From Cymodocea nodosa (lineage: Eukaryota; Streptophyta; Magnoliopsida; Alismatales; Cymodoceaceae): a stretch of 64,000 bases of DNA. Positions within the stretch are counted from its first letter, which is position 1; each line of letters opens with the position of its first letter. Shown here piece by piece: positions 45,047-57,549 of the stretch. Below the pieces are notes generated by a model. That model searched no databases. It was not told the DNA's origin and saw only the letters and a program-made list of their open reading frames with translations. Position numbers and translations under genes: made by a program. The stretch is from NCBI GenBank assembly GCA_036874045.1, contig JAZBRI010000009.1, positions 1,736,001 through 1,800,000 on the forward strand, read 5' to 3'.

Positions 45047-46833
45047 TGTTCAAGGTTTAAATGTTATGAAATTAACACGTAACCAAGTTTTAATATTTAT
45101 AACCGCAAGTGCACAGAGTCAATTATAGAAAGCATGCAAGGATAGGTTGAGTCCAAAAGGATCAACAATTAAACATAAAATTCACTAGAGTTTATAGATA
45201 TGCCTTATGTAAATGCATTCTCATCACATGTTTGCCTTAACAATCATGTATATGTTAGAAATGACTTCATATAGAGTTGAATCAGTAATGAGAAACCTTA
45301 TTCATGTCCCACTCTATCCATCACTTAAGAGAAAGCAACACACAATAATTAATCAATACACTATACACATGAAAATAACATCACACTATGCTAAGCTACC
45401 AATTCTACTACAAAACTAGCATACATGGACTTATAACCATACATCTAAATCCATGTATGCTCTAATCTACTAAGTACAAACTATATACAATCAAAACCAT
45501 GTAAATCAGGAGGTTAGAGTTAACCAAAAAATGTCTAAACTATGTTAGAGTTAGAGGAACAAATATTTGAGAAGAATCCACACAAGGAAACATAAAATCA
45601 AACACATAGAGGGCACAAAACTCAAACTAAACTTAGAATTGAAAAACATTAAAATAACAACAAGAATTCAACATTATAACAAAGGGGAAATCACATGGAA
45701 TACACAAATAAAAGGAATTAACAAACATATACTATTGAAATTGAAATTACAACTCCATCTCCACTCAAATGTCTACTCCTATTACCTTAAGATCACACCT
45801 CCAATGGCTTGAGCACAAGGAACGTCACCTCCTTCCTTCACACCACTTGAGATGGCTACCTTCTCCAGCAATTCTCCATGTCCAAAGCTGCTTGTTCCCT
45901 CCATGGATTGGAGGTCTAACGCCGAAGGGAATACAACAACGTGTAGAACAATTGAAGAGCTCTCTTGGATGTAAGTTTCCACACCTTCAAGTGTATCTCC
46001 AATGGAGCTTCATCCACGGATTCAGCACCAACAAGAGGGGATTTGCAGTAGCAATTCACCTCCTCAAGATGTAGAATGCTAGATGAAGTATTGGAGAAGA
46101 TAAGAAGAAGAAGAACCTTACCTCCAAGAGATGTTTGGAGGAGAAGACACCAAGAGGGGAGCTCTTCCTTCACCTTACTTGGAGCACCAAGGGGAATTTC
46201 GAAAATTGGAGTTTGGAGAGGGGAGAAAACTTGTGGGATACAAGGCCTATTTATAGAGATTTTTGATCACTAAGGATTGATGATCCCAAGGCTTGATCTA
46301 AGGGCCTTCATTCACCTATAATTAAATCCATTTAAGTCATGCATGTAATGTTAGTAACACATGCCAAAAATAACTCTAGTGATGAACTTGAAATATATTT
46401 ATTTCTAAGGTATGTAACATTCATTTTAACATGTTTACAAATGTGAAATGTAAGTTCATCCATGAATGAATCAATTAGTAACATGTATTTAAAATTATTC
46501 ATAACCAATGTCACATTATTACATTTAATGTCCACAAGTTCATAACCATAGTGTATAAAATATATGTGGCCATATCAAATTATTTCAATACCTTGATAAC
46601 CTTTAAAATCTGTTTCTTGGCCTAAGAATTATTAAATCATACATTCAAGCATATGAACATATAGTATGCTTCATAAAAATTGCATTAGAGGGGTGCATTT
46701 GTGCACATATTCATGTAATGTCATAAAAATGTGATTAACATGTATTTTCTTGTATAAGTGCATATAACTTGAGTTTCAAGACATAGAATGCATGAATTAT
46801 CATATAAAAATGTGCACAAATATCATCCATACA
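45047..46833 (-). repeat. 3' LTR of element F (1787 bp)
   Basis: Plus-strand ends TGTTCAAGGTTTAAATG and ATCATCCATACA. Very similar along its length to the right LTR. Short ORFs inside (for example 45769-46074) are also present in the other LTR but show no known domain. Confidence 0.92.
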
Positions 46834-48600
46834 AATTCCCCCATACCTAAACTTTGCTAGTCCCTTAGCAAAATCTAGGCTAAAATGAACAAAACATACA
46901 AATGTTAAATGAATGAATGACTTTATTCAAAACACAATAACATTTAAAAACGAAAATCCTAACTCACTTTCATAGGAATCACGATTGCATTAAGCTTATG
47001 CAACAAGTCGTTAAACCCCTAGGTCACCGTAGTGGCAGAGTGTTGTCTTTAGAGGGTTTTCAGTGGATAACCCACAAAATCTAAAAACTCAAAAACAAAA
47101 ACATAAGCTAAAACAAAAGTTAGAACACAAGAACACGAACAAAACCCCACAAATCACAAACATATACATAACAAGGACAAAAGTTGACATACCCAAGATT
47201 ACTTAAACATGCATGAAGTTACTTACAAAGTTTATAGTTTAACCCTTTTGGCTCCACCTTTATTCCAACACCCTTATCCTTCTAGGTTTAAACTTAATTG
47301 CTCATTCTCATTTCATCCTAAGAAAATAAGTACATACATGTATAGGTGTAAGTGAAATGGCCAAAACTAAAAATTCACATAATAACCTACTCACTCCATC
47401 CATGTTACTTACATAATCTTCAAAAGTCTATCCTCATGTACATTGTCTCTTTTATTTTATTCTTCTCTTTTTTTTTCTTTTCTTTTTTTTCTTTTCCTTC
47501 TTTTTTTTCTTTTTCTTTTTTTTTTTTCTCTTTTTTTTTCTTTTATAACTTGCTTCTTCTTTTTTCTTCTTTTTTTAACTCTCTAACTACATCTACCCTT
47601 AGGATTACCTCTTACTCAGAAACACGGTTCTACGCAAATATTAAGAGGTTGCTTAGCCTCCATACTCGGCTACTAAGTGTCCTTTGTAAGAACGGGCAAT
47701 CACCTTATTCCCTTTTTGCTACCCTTCTTGAGAGACAACCCATTGGATAACGCTTTAGACTATTACTTAAGTTTCACTTCAAAAAGGAATAAGCTAGTTA
47801 TGTTCTTTTTTAGTTAAGGCCTTGTGGTTGTGCAATACCTACATATAATAAACATATGAATAAAAATTGAATTTACTTTCAAGTTATTACCTTTAGGTTC
47901 AAGGGTATTATCCTATTATTGTTACCTCTAAGATTCAACTAATAAACCTTAAATAAGCACTTCATTAATTAAGACTTTAGGTATGCCAACAAAGACACCA
48001 AACACAAAAAATAAATTGACAAAAGATGTGACTAATAACATTCCTAAGAACAAATAATGGAGATTGAGTAGCCTGTTAATAGGAATATTGTCAATCACAA
48101 AATGCAAAACACACTTCATAGTCACCCCTTCCATACCTATCTTGTACATTATCCCCAATGTACTCGTAAGTATGAAATTGGCCAACCTGTGAAGCAACAA
48201 TAAAACAAAAACAACAAGTAACACAAAATGAGCATGAATAGTCACAACAAACATAGGATGGTACCACAGTAGACTCCTACATGCATGCAACCAATATGAA
48301 AGAGGGCATTCTAAGCACAAAAATATATAAGGAGAACGAAATGTATACTTGCACTGTAGTAAGAATTCATAACTGAAAACATGAACAAACACATCAAACA
48401 ATTCTATAAAAGGAAATGTAAAAAGACAAACACAAATACAGCAAAACAAAGAAAAGAACATCAACTAGAAGTGGAAAATAATAATAATAATAATAATAAA
48501 ACTACAAACACACTACACAAAAAAAAGAAAAATAAAACTACTAATACAGAATGAGCTAAAAATATTAAGCATTCAAACCTAGCTCAAGTATAAGAAGACT
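46834..48600 (-). other. 3' internal region of element F
   Basis: No supported gene. It includes the PPT (minus GGTATGGGGGAATT next to the LTR), the TTTTGCTAAGGGACTAGC motif at 46858-46875, a long T/C-rich run (47455-47570) and a weak copy of the hairpin plus G-tract motif (48121-48170). A hydrophobic 171-codon frame at 47949-48464 overlaps that motif and looks fortuitous. Confidence 0.65.
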
Positions 48601-49177
48601 CATCTAAAGTAATCTCTTCACCACTATAAGTCTTCTTATCAGATAAAAATACTTTCAACCAATGACCATTAACCTTAAAAATGTCCCCCCTTTTCATATT
48701 TTCTATATCTACTGCACCATAGGGATAAACTTTCTTAACCAGATAAGGTCTAGTCCATCAGGATCTAAACTTCCCAAGAAAAATGTGTAATCTTGAATTA
48801 TATAATAGAACCTTTTGGCCTATCACAAATTCTCTCCTCAAGATATCCTTATCATGAAATATTTTGGTCTCTTCAATAGTTCTATTGAGCTCAACATTAG
48901 CACTATAACCATCATTATCATCACCAATAGTAATTACATCATTAAAATTTGCATTGTAAACATTATCAGCAAGAAATTTAGCATGCAATGCTTGTACATT
49001 AAAGTTCAAATTCTCATTTTCTGATATGGATAAATCAGGATGCTTATACTCTTTAAAATTATCATCTAACATATAAAAAGGACAATCCTCAAGAATGTGA
49101 TCATTTAAACCACATTTAGCACAAAATATCGTAAATGAAGCATCATATGAACTATGGTAATTGAAATTACTATCCAT
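48601..49177 (-). pseudogene. Gag zinc knuckle fused to integrase C-terminus in F
   Basis: The N-terminal part has [14 protein letters not shown] (C-x2-C-x4-H-x4-C). A short linker is followed by [18 protein letters not shown], then an in-frame stop near 48758, then RPYLVKKVYPYGAV and IFKVNGHWLKVF: the C-terminal integrase segment, equal to the 5209-5006 part of A. Everything between gag and the integrase end is missing, so the deletion joined the two in one frame. Confidence 0.75.
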
Positions 49178-50067
49178 AATCAGATCAAAATCTTAACCCT
49201 AGGCTAACCTATAGGGTGCTTTATTAATATCTTCAATTAAGAACAATTAGAAATCAGCATATAATAAAATAACTACAATCATTGTAATTGCATCACTCAC
49301 TATTGTAGTTTAAGCATAACAGAACTAAAAAATTCACTCAGAAATGTATACACATCATAATTGAGCATGCAAATGTCTTGGAAAGCTAATTCATCAAGGA
49401 TTTCAACAAAAATATCTACTAAAACAAAATATGCAGTGATAATGCAAGCACTTCCAAATAAAAAGCATGTAACTGATAGAATTTTGGAAACTGATCTGCA
49501 TCATACCCTGTATCTCAAGAATTAATTAACCTATCATTCCTACTCCAATTTTAACTTGCAAATACTCGTAGGAAAGCTTAACTTCCATATTTTCAAGTAA
49601 AAATATCAAACCAACGTTTCAGAAATTCCAATCACAGCAGAATCAACAATACCTTAAAAATTCTTCTAAAAAACCTGTTCTGTAATCTGAAAACAACCTG
49701 AACTTCAAAAATTCATAAACAAATCTCTAAAAATCCAATTCCAGTGTTTAAACACAATCTGGAAAGCTAAGGAAACCTTCTTTCATGGAAAAATATAAAA
49801 TCATCACATTGAAAATCCCTTTGGTAGCAGATTCACGTGGAACAAAGATGGAAAATGCAGAACTCTGAAAATTCTGCTACTAACATGTAGTCCACAAATG
49901 CCATAAGAAACTTAAATCAATTAAAGCATATGACATTATATTCATGAAATCAAAGCATCAAGACATACTAATACACCATTATTACATCAAAACACTTCGA
50001 AATCAGAATTCCAAAAGAAGAAACATATCAAAAACTCTAGAAAATTTCAAATAGAAAATTGGCATGA
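49178..50067 (-). other. Leader region of element F
   Basis: About 890 bp between primer site and the gag knuckle with no credible ORF. It may hold the remains of the N-terminal gag domain, but none is recognisable. Confidence 0.5.
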
Positions 50068-50085
50068 TCCCCGACAACAGTGTCA
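50068..50085 (-). promoter_or_regulatory. Primer-binding site of element F
   Basis: Minus strand TGACACTGTTGTCGGGGA, six bases inside the 5' LTR; a decayed tRNA-Asp complement with four differences from the consensus. Confidence 0.7.
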
Positions 50086-50091
50086 AAAACT

Positions 50092-51879
50092 TGTTCGAGG
50101 TTTAAATGTTATGAAATTAACACGCAATCGAGTTTTAATATTTATAAACGCAAGCACATGGAGTCAATTATAGAAAGCATGCAAGAACGGGTCGAGTCCA
50201 CGGTGATCAACAATTAAACATAAAATTCACTAGAATTTATAGATATGCCTTATGCAAATGCATTCTCATCACATGTTTGCCTTAACAATCATGTATATGT
50301 TAGAAATGACTTCATATAGAGTTGAATCAGTAATGAGAAACCTCATTCATGTCCCACTCTATCCATCACTTAAGAGAAAGCAACACACAATAATAAATCA
50401 ATACACTACATACACGAAAATAACATCACACTATGCTAAGCTACCAATTCTACTACAAAACTAGCATACATGGACTTATAACCATACATCTAAATCCATG
50501 TATGCTCTAATCTACTAAGTACAAACTATATACAATCAAAACCAAGTAAATCAGGAGGTTAGAGTTAAGTAAAAAATGTCTAAACTATGTTAGAGTTAGA
50601 GGAACAAACATTTGAGAAGAATCCACACAAAGAAACATAAAATCAAACACATAGAGGGCACAAAACTCAAACTAAACTTAGAATTGAAAAACATTGAAAT
50701 AACAACAAGAATTCAACATTATAACAAAGGGGAAATCACGTGGAATATACAAACAAAAGGAATTAACAAACATATATTACTGAAATTTAAATTACAACTC
50801 CATCTCCACTTAAATGTCTACTCCTATTACCTTAAGATCACACCTCCAATGGCTTGAGTACAAGGGACGTCACCTCCTTCCTTCACACCACTTGAGATGG
50901 CTACCTTCTCCAGCAATTCTCTACGTCCAAAGTTGCTTGTTCCCTCCACAGATTGGAGGTCCAATGCTGAAGGGAATACAACAACATGTAGAACAATTGA
51001 AGAGCTCTCTTGGATGCAAGTTTCCACGCCTTCCAAGTGTATCTCCAATGAAGCTTCATCCACGGATTCAACACCAACAAGAGGAGATTTGCAGTAGCAA
51101 TTCACCTCCTCAAGATGTAGAATGCTAGATGAAGTATTGGAGAAGATAAGAAGAAGAAGAACCTTACCTCCAAGAGATGTTTGGAGGAGAAGACACCAAG
51201 AGGGGAGCTCTTCCTTCACCTTGCTTGGAGCACCAAGGGGAATTCCGAAAATTAGAGTTTGGAGAGGGGAGAAAACTTGTGGGATACAAGGCCTATTTAT
51301 AGAGATTTTTGATCATCAAGGATTGATGATTCCAAGGCTTGATCTAAGGGCCCTCATTCACCTATAATCAAATCCATTTAAGTCATGCATGTAATGTTAG
51401 TAATACATGCCAAAAATAACTCTAGTTATGAACTTGAAATATATTTATTTCTAAGGTATGTAACATTCATTTTAACATGTTTACAAATGTGAAATGTAAG
51501 TTCATCCATGAATGAATCAATTAGTAACATGTATTTAAAATTATTCATAACCAATGTCACATTAATGCATTTAATGTCCACAAGTTCATAACCATAGTGT
51601 ATAAAATATATGTGGCCATATCAAATTATTTCATTACCTTGATGACCTTTAAAATCTGTTTCTTGGCCTAAGAATTATTAAATCATACATTCAAGCATAT
51701 GAACATATAGTATGTTTCATAAAAATTGCATTAAAGGGGTGCATTTGTACACATATTCATGTAATGTCATAAAAATGTGATTAACATGTATTTTCTTGTA
51801 TAAGTGCATATAACTTGAGTTTCAAGACATAGAATGCATGAATTATCATATAAAAATGTGTACAAATATCATCCATACA
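50092..51879 (-). repeat. 5' LTR of element F (1788 bp)
   Basis: Plus-strand ends TGTTCGAGGTTTAAATG and ATCATCCATACA; a pair with 45047-46833. Confidence 0.92.
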
Positions 51880-51884
51880 ACATG

Positions 51885-52044
51885 GGTACACTAGAAAGCT
51901 CTTGTATGATTCAAGCTTTTCAAATTAACTTTTAAAGTCAAAATATGCGTATACTTTCTAAAAAGATAAAAGTGTTTTGTGAAAATACAGAAATCTTTTG
52001 AATCAAGTATATTTTCTGTTATTTATGATTACTGAAGTATGAAT
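51885..52044 (+). other. 3' noncoding block of element B, third part
   Basis: Matches D at about 15157-15310 and A (minus, about 520-400), for example AGAAAGCTCTTGTATGATTC. It ends in TGAAT, the target of copia C. Confidence 0.8.
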
Positions 52045-53831
52045 TGTTAGAATCGATAGGCTCACTAGAGGGGGGGTGAATGGTGAAAGTGTGTAGTTTT
52101 AAAATTCTTTTAATGTTGAATCGAATGATTCAACAGAAATGTAATGAGATGAAACTAATTGAATGCAAATCAACAGAGATAAGAAACACGCAGCAAATTT
52201 TTTAGGTGGTTCACCAATTTGGCTAGTCCACCCCTAAGATTCACTTGGGCTTCACTAAGTGTTTCAACACTTACACACTTGCTTTCAGGTCAAAGCAAGA
52301 ACCAACTACACAGAAGTTTTCAGGTCGAAATTTCAGTAAACCAACCTCTAGAGTTTTCAGGTCGAAACTCAAACCAACACTGTATGTAGCTTTCAAGTTG
52401 AAGCCACGAACCAACAACTTTAATCCTTTAATCAGAGTTTTGGCACACAGAGCGTTTTCTACAGTAGATCTTCTGAATATTCTTCACTATTTGCAGACTT
52501 GAGTGTAAATGGAATTTGGAGTGTAGCTCTCCTATCTCTGTTGTCTGTATTTTGTATATATACCTGATATGTACAACGATTATATTTTCCTCCAATAGAT
52601 GTATTCTACTGTACTTGATTAGCCTCAAGTCCCAATATAGCAAGTGACCGTTTAGAAAATAGTTTTAAGATATCTTACCGATTTTCCTATTCTTTCGGAT
52701 AGTTAGCTATGCAACTCTCTGAAGAGTATCTATAACTCACTGAAAGATCACTTAACCTTTACTGCCAGGTAGGATTTCAGAATATTTAAATGTGAGATAT
52801 CATCCAATCGGATACTTATAACTGTAACTCATCGAAAGTTATATACTATGTCGGATAGTTTTTCTCTGTCAACTTTCCGATTACTTTAATTTAGCACGTG
52901 CATAAAGGGCTGACTTAAGTTTCGAAAGGTTATCCCTGTAACTCACCGAAATGCTTTAGGATTTCGGATAGTTATTTTTCTAACTCTTCGAAAACTTATT
53001 TGAGCCACTCTTTGGAATTCTGCACGTGGTAAATTCAATGACTTAAGTTTCGGATGGTTAAACTGTAACTCATTGAAATTCTTTTGAAATTTTGGATAGT
53101 TATCTTTCTAACTCTCCAAAAACCCATTTGAGCATCTGTCTAGAATTCTGCACGTGGGTAATTCACTGACTTAAGTTTCGGATAGTTAAACTGTAACTTA
53201 CTGAAACTTTCTTTGAAATTTCGGATAGTTATCTAACTCTCCGATTTTCCCTTTTAAGCTTTCAACTACCGACTTCTCCATTTTGCACGTGCGTAATAAA
53301 ATGACTTAAGTTCCGAAAAGTTATGCTTGTAACTTACCGAAAAACTCAAATAGTTATCTAACTCTCCGAAAAGAAAACTCGGATAGTTATCTAACTCTCT
53401 GACAAGTCCTTTAAGCTTCCGTTCTATATTTCTGCACGTGGTTTATTGAATGACTTAACTTTCGAATAGTTATACCTATAACTCTCCGAAAAGTCCTTTA
53501 AGCTTCCGGATAGTTAACTCCTTAACTATTCGATCATTCAATCCCCTTAACTGTCTAATAAAATAACTCTCTGAAGGCTTTACAATTTTGGATAGTTATT
53601 CTTCTAACTGTCTGATAGTATTGCTGTTGTTTTAAACTTACTCTTCGGACCTGTAACTGTTTGATTTTCCTATAAGTTTAAGACAGTATTATCTGGAAAC
53701 TTCTCCATCAGTTCATCTGCATGGAATCTGTTCTATCTACCTTCTAATCTAATGTTGCACTGACTTAACTGTGAAATACAATATGCTTCCTCACATAGGT
53801 TTTGCATTATCAAAATACTAGGGTCCTAACA
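52045..53831 (-). repeat. 3' LTR of element C (1787 bp)
   Basis: Plus-strand ends TGTTAGAATCGATAGG and GGGTCCTAACA. From 52690 to 53600 there are ten or more copies of TTCGGATAGTTA-type words alternating with TAACTCTCCGAAA, plus GCACGTGG and GACTTAAGT, spaced about 40-120 bp. The most motif-rich LTR in the window. Confidence 0.93.
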
Positions 53832-54228
53832 ATCTCCCCCTTTTTGATAATGACAAAAACCTTTACATCTATTTACATGTATTTCACTCCCTAGTGTATT
53901 ACTATACAATCAGTCATACAAAGAAAAATAAAACAGGAATTTATCAATACTATACTGATGAGAAGGGATTCCTCTCCCTAACTTTGAGCTAACTTCTCCC
54001 CCTATCTATGTGTTGAGTTTTTCTTCTCTTTTAATGATTCTCTTTTAGTGCTTGCTGGAAATACTGTAAGTGACCAAATTTCCAAATTTTTCTCCCCCTT
54101 TTTGTCATTATATAAAAAGGTGAGGACTGTAAAACTAAGTTTTTGTAAAAACTGATATTGACTATATTCTGTACGAGTAGGTTAGTAGAAAAATAAGCTC
54201 CCTTATGGTGAGCTTGATGAAAAAATAT
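53832..54228 (-). promoter_or_regulatory. PPT and 3' untranslated region of element C
   Basis: The PPT (minus AAAAAGGGGGAGAT) is at 53832-53845. Further purine tracts at about 53995 and 54090-54107 match the multiple PPT pattern of D and E. No gene. Confidence 0.8.
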
Positions 54229-57200
54229 TTAAAGATCTTGTAAAGAACATATTCCTAGATTTCGTCTAATATGATTAAAAGTTGATTCATTTAAAGGTTT
54301 GGTGAAAATATCTGCAAGTTGATTTTCTGTTGACACAAACTTAAGTGAAATGTTCCCTTTCTCCACATGATCTCTCAGAAAATGATGTCTGATCTCGATA
54401 TGCTTAGCTCTGGAATGAAGTACTATATTCTTAGATAGATTGATTGCACTGTTGTTATCACAAAATATGATTGAATTCTGAAATTTCAGTCTATAATCTG
54501 CTAGAGTTTGCTGCATCCAAAGGATTTGTGCACAACACAATCCAACTGCAATATACTCGATTTCAGTAGTAGATAAAGCTATACAATTTTGTTTCCTACT
54601 GAACCATGAGATTAAAGAACATCCAAGTAGTTGGCAAGTACCACTAGTGCTTTTTCTATCAGATCTGCTGCCTACATAATCTGCATCACTATAGCCTGTT
54701 AAAATCAAACTATTGTTAGCTGAGTAGAATAATCTGAAATATTTTGTTCCTTGTAGATATCTGAAAATCCTTTTGATTGATTTCAAATGTGATTCCTTTG
54801 GTGATGCTTGAAATCTAGCATACAAGCATACACTGAACATAATATCTGGCCTGCTAGTTGAAAGGTATAACAGGGATCCAATCATACCTCTATATTGCCT
54901 TTGATCCACTACAACACTTGAATCATCCATTTCCATTTTAATGCTTGAACTCATTGGAGTATTTGCGGATTTGATGTTTTCATAACCAAATTTCTTCAAC
55001 ATTTCTTTGCAGTATTTTTCTTGGTTGACAAAGATACCATTATGCACTTGATGAATCTATAATCTCAAGAAAAACTTCAATTCTCCCTTCATGCTCATTT
55101 CGAATTTATCTTTCATCAAATTCTGAAATTCATGACAGAGATCTTCTAAAGTGGCTCCAAAGACTATATCATCAACATATATCTGTACAATCAACATATG
55201 CACATCAAAAGTTTTGATAAACAAAGTGCTGTCCACTTTGCCTATAGAAAAATTGTTTCTAGTTAAAAACTTTTTCAATTTCTCATACCATACTCTAGGT
55301 GCCTGTTTCAGACCATAAAGAGCCTTTCTTAGTATGAAGACATGATTTGGCTTGAATTCATCTTCAAATCTAGGAGGTTGTTTGACAAACACTTCTTCTT
55401 GAATTTCTCCATTTAAGAAGGCACTTTTCACATCCATTTGAAACAATCTTATCTTCATACTACTTGCAAAAGCAAGCAACATTCTACTAGCTTCAATTCT
55501 GGCTATGGGAGTAAAAGTTTCTTCATAGTCAATACCTTCCTGATGATTGTAGCCTTGAGCAACTAATCGAGCTTTATTTTTGAGAATATTACCTTCTTCA
55601 TCTAATTTGTTTTTGAAAATCCATTTAGTTCCAATGATGGATTTTCCTGTAGGTTTTTCTACTAGTTCCCAAACATTGTTTTTCTGAAACTGATTTAATT
55701 CTTCCTGCATAGCCATAGTCCAGTAGGTATCCTTACATGCTTCATCTACTGATTTTGGCTCTATTTCTGACACAAATGCACAAAAATTGCAGATATCTTG
55801 TGCTTTGCTCCTAGTTTGTACCCCTTTAGATATATTTCCAATAATTTGTTCCTCAGGATGATCAGATCTAAACTTTCAACTATCAAGATTCTGAAATCTA
55901 TTGTGGAGATTCTGGTCTGACACTTGTGATTTGAGTTTCTGCTTGCAGTTATCATCTTCAAAGTATTCATTTTCACTATCATATTTAATCTTCAACTTTT
56001 TGAAATTCTAGATCAGATCTTCATCAAATTGAACATTTATACTTTTCTCCACTCTTCTATCTTTAGCAAAATATACTCTGTAAGCTTTGCTTCTCGAGGA
56101 GTAACCAACAAGTATGGCAGGTTCAGACTTAGCATCAAACTTGTCTTTAGCATTTCCTATATTTAAGACAAAACATTTGCATCCAAATATCTTAAAATAG
56201 CCAACATTTGTAGTTTTATCGAACCAAATTTCAAAGGGTGTCTTATTCAATGTGGATCTAATGTGAGTTCTATTGGAAATGTGACAAGCTATTCCTATAG
56301 CTTCTGCCCAAAGAAATTTAGGTAGATCCGTGGCATTTAACATAGTTCTAACCATTTCTTGTAATGTCCTATTTTTCCTTTCCACAACTCCATTTTGAGT
56401 AGGAGTTCTAGGATAAGAGAATTCCAAATGAATTGCAAAGGTTTTCAAATTCATAGTTTTCAAATTCACCTCCACGATCACTTCTAATTTTCTTCATTAT
56501 TAGTTCCTTCTAATTCTGAACTCTTATGCAGAAATTCCTGAACTCATTGCAAGTTTCATTTTTATGTGTCAAAAATATTACCCAAGTTAATCTGGAGAAA
56601 TCATCAACAATAACAAAGGTATATTTTCGACCCCCATGACTTGATACTTGAGAAGGACCAAACAAATCTAGATGTAGCAGTTCTAATGGCCTTTTGGTGG
56701 ACACAACATTTTTGATGTGAAGAGCAGTTCTCTTCTACTTCCCTAGCATACACTCACTACACACTCTATCCTTCTTAAAAGTGAGTTTAGGCAGACCCCT
56801 AACAAGATCACCCGTGGATAGCTTTCTGATATTCTTCATACTAATGTGACCAAGTCTTCTATGCCACACCTAATCGTCTTCACTAGTTGCTACCAAACAG
56901 GAATTGCTTGCAGAATTTTCACATGGAAAGTTTAATGTATATATTGAGCAATTTCTAATACTAGTAAATTTTGTTTCATTTGTGGCAGGATCAATAATGT
57001 AGCAGTTTTTAGCATTAAAAGAAACAGTATAGCCTTTATCACATAATTGTCCTACACTTAACAAATTTTGTTTTAAACCATTTACATGCAAGACATTCTC
57101 AATTATACCATTTTCAGATGTAATATTTCCTATTGCAGTTATTTTACACTTTTCATTATTTCCAAACTTAACAGATCTTGAACTTAAGTTTTTAATTGAG

Positions 57201-57295
57201 TCAAGAAAGCTTTTTTTACCTGTCATGTGCTTTGAGCATCCACTGTCCACAATCCATTTAGTTGAACGTGCTTGAAACTCCTTGTCACCCTGCAA
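54229..57295 (-). pseudogene. pol of element C (protease, integrase, RT, RNase H)
   Basis: The protease motif is KWIVDSGCSKHMTGK (Asp near 57247). Integrase: LLHLDLFGPSQVSSHGG, then YPRTPTQNGVVERKNRTLQE and LWAEAIG. RT: TKWIFKNKLDEEG, YVDDIVFGAT with YVDD at 55179-55168, then MIGSLLYLSTSRPDIMF. RNase H: STTEIEYIAVGLCCAQ and HIEIRHHFLRDHVEKG, ending at 54229. At least one frameshift lies between about 56704 and 56481, and stops lie near 55054 and 56007. Copia order, so the element was once autonomous. Confidence 0.9.
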
Positions 57296-57549
57296 ATCAT
57301 ACTGAAATTAAAGCTTTTGGTACCCAAATCTTCTTGGGTCCAATAGAGTTAGTCCTTAAAACATTAAATCTATTGCCTCTTGGCAGCCACATATGACTTG
57401 ATCTTCGTTTGATGGCAAACATAGTGGTGTCATCTCTGTAAGATCGAATCACTCCACCACAATAAGGTATTTCCTGAGGTGCAGCATACCCTAGGCCATA
57501 TTTATTCTCATTTGATCATTGAGATCCTATTATTTTATTTAATCCTTTT

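Larger units (their letters stand above)
45047..51879 (-). mobile_element. Element F: Athila-type element with internal deletion
   Basis: Two LTRs of 1787 and 1788 bp, flanked by ACATG (45042-45046, 51880-51884). The minus orientation is set by the primer site (50068-50085) and the PPT (46834 onward). The internal part is only about 3.26 kb and lacks protease, RT and RNase H; a gag knuckle is joined to an integrase end. Its LTRs differ from those of A/B and lack the CGGATAGTTA motif set. A non-autonomous derivative. Confidence 0.9.

Noticed and set aside
45769-46074. ORFs repeated at 45769-46074 and 50814-51128
   Set aside because: They are duplicated only because they lie in the two LTRs of F; no recognised domain and differing ends.
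47352-47750. Open frame of 132 codons with a long Phe/Ser/Leu stretch
   Set aside because: It is produced by a T/C-rich low-complexity run in the 3' region of element F; no domain, and the element's genes are on the other strand.
47949-48464. Hydrophobic 171-codon frame in element F, possibly an env-like membrane protein
   Set aside because: It overlaps the conserved noncoding hairpin/G-tract motif, has no homologue in A or B, and its composition is explained by A-rich DNA read on the opposite strand.
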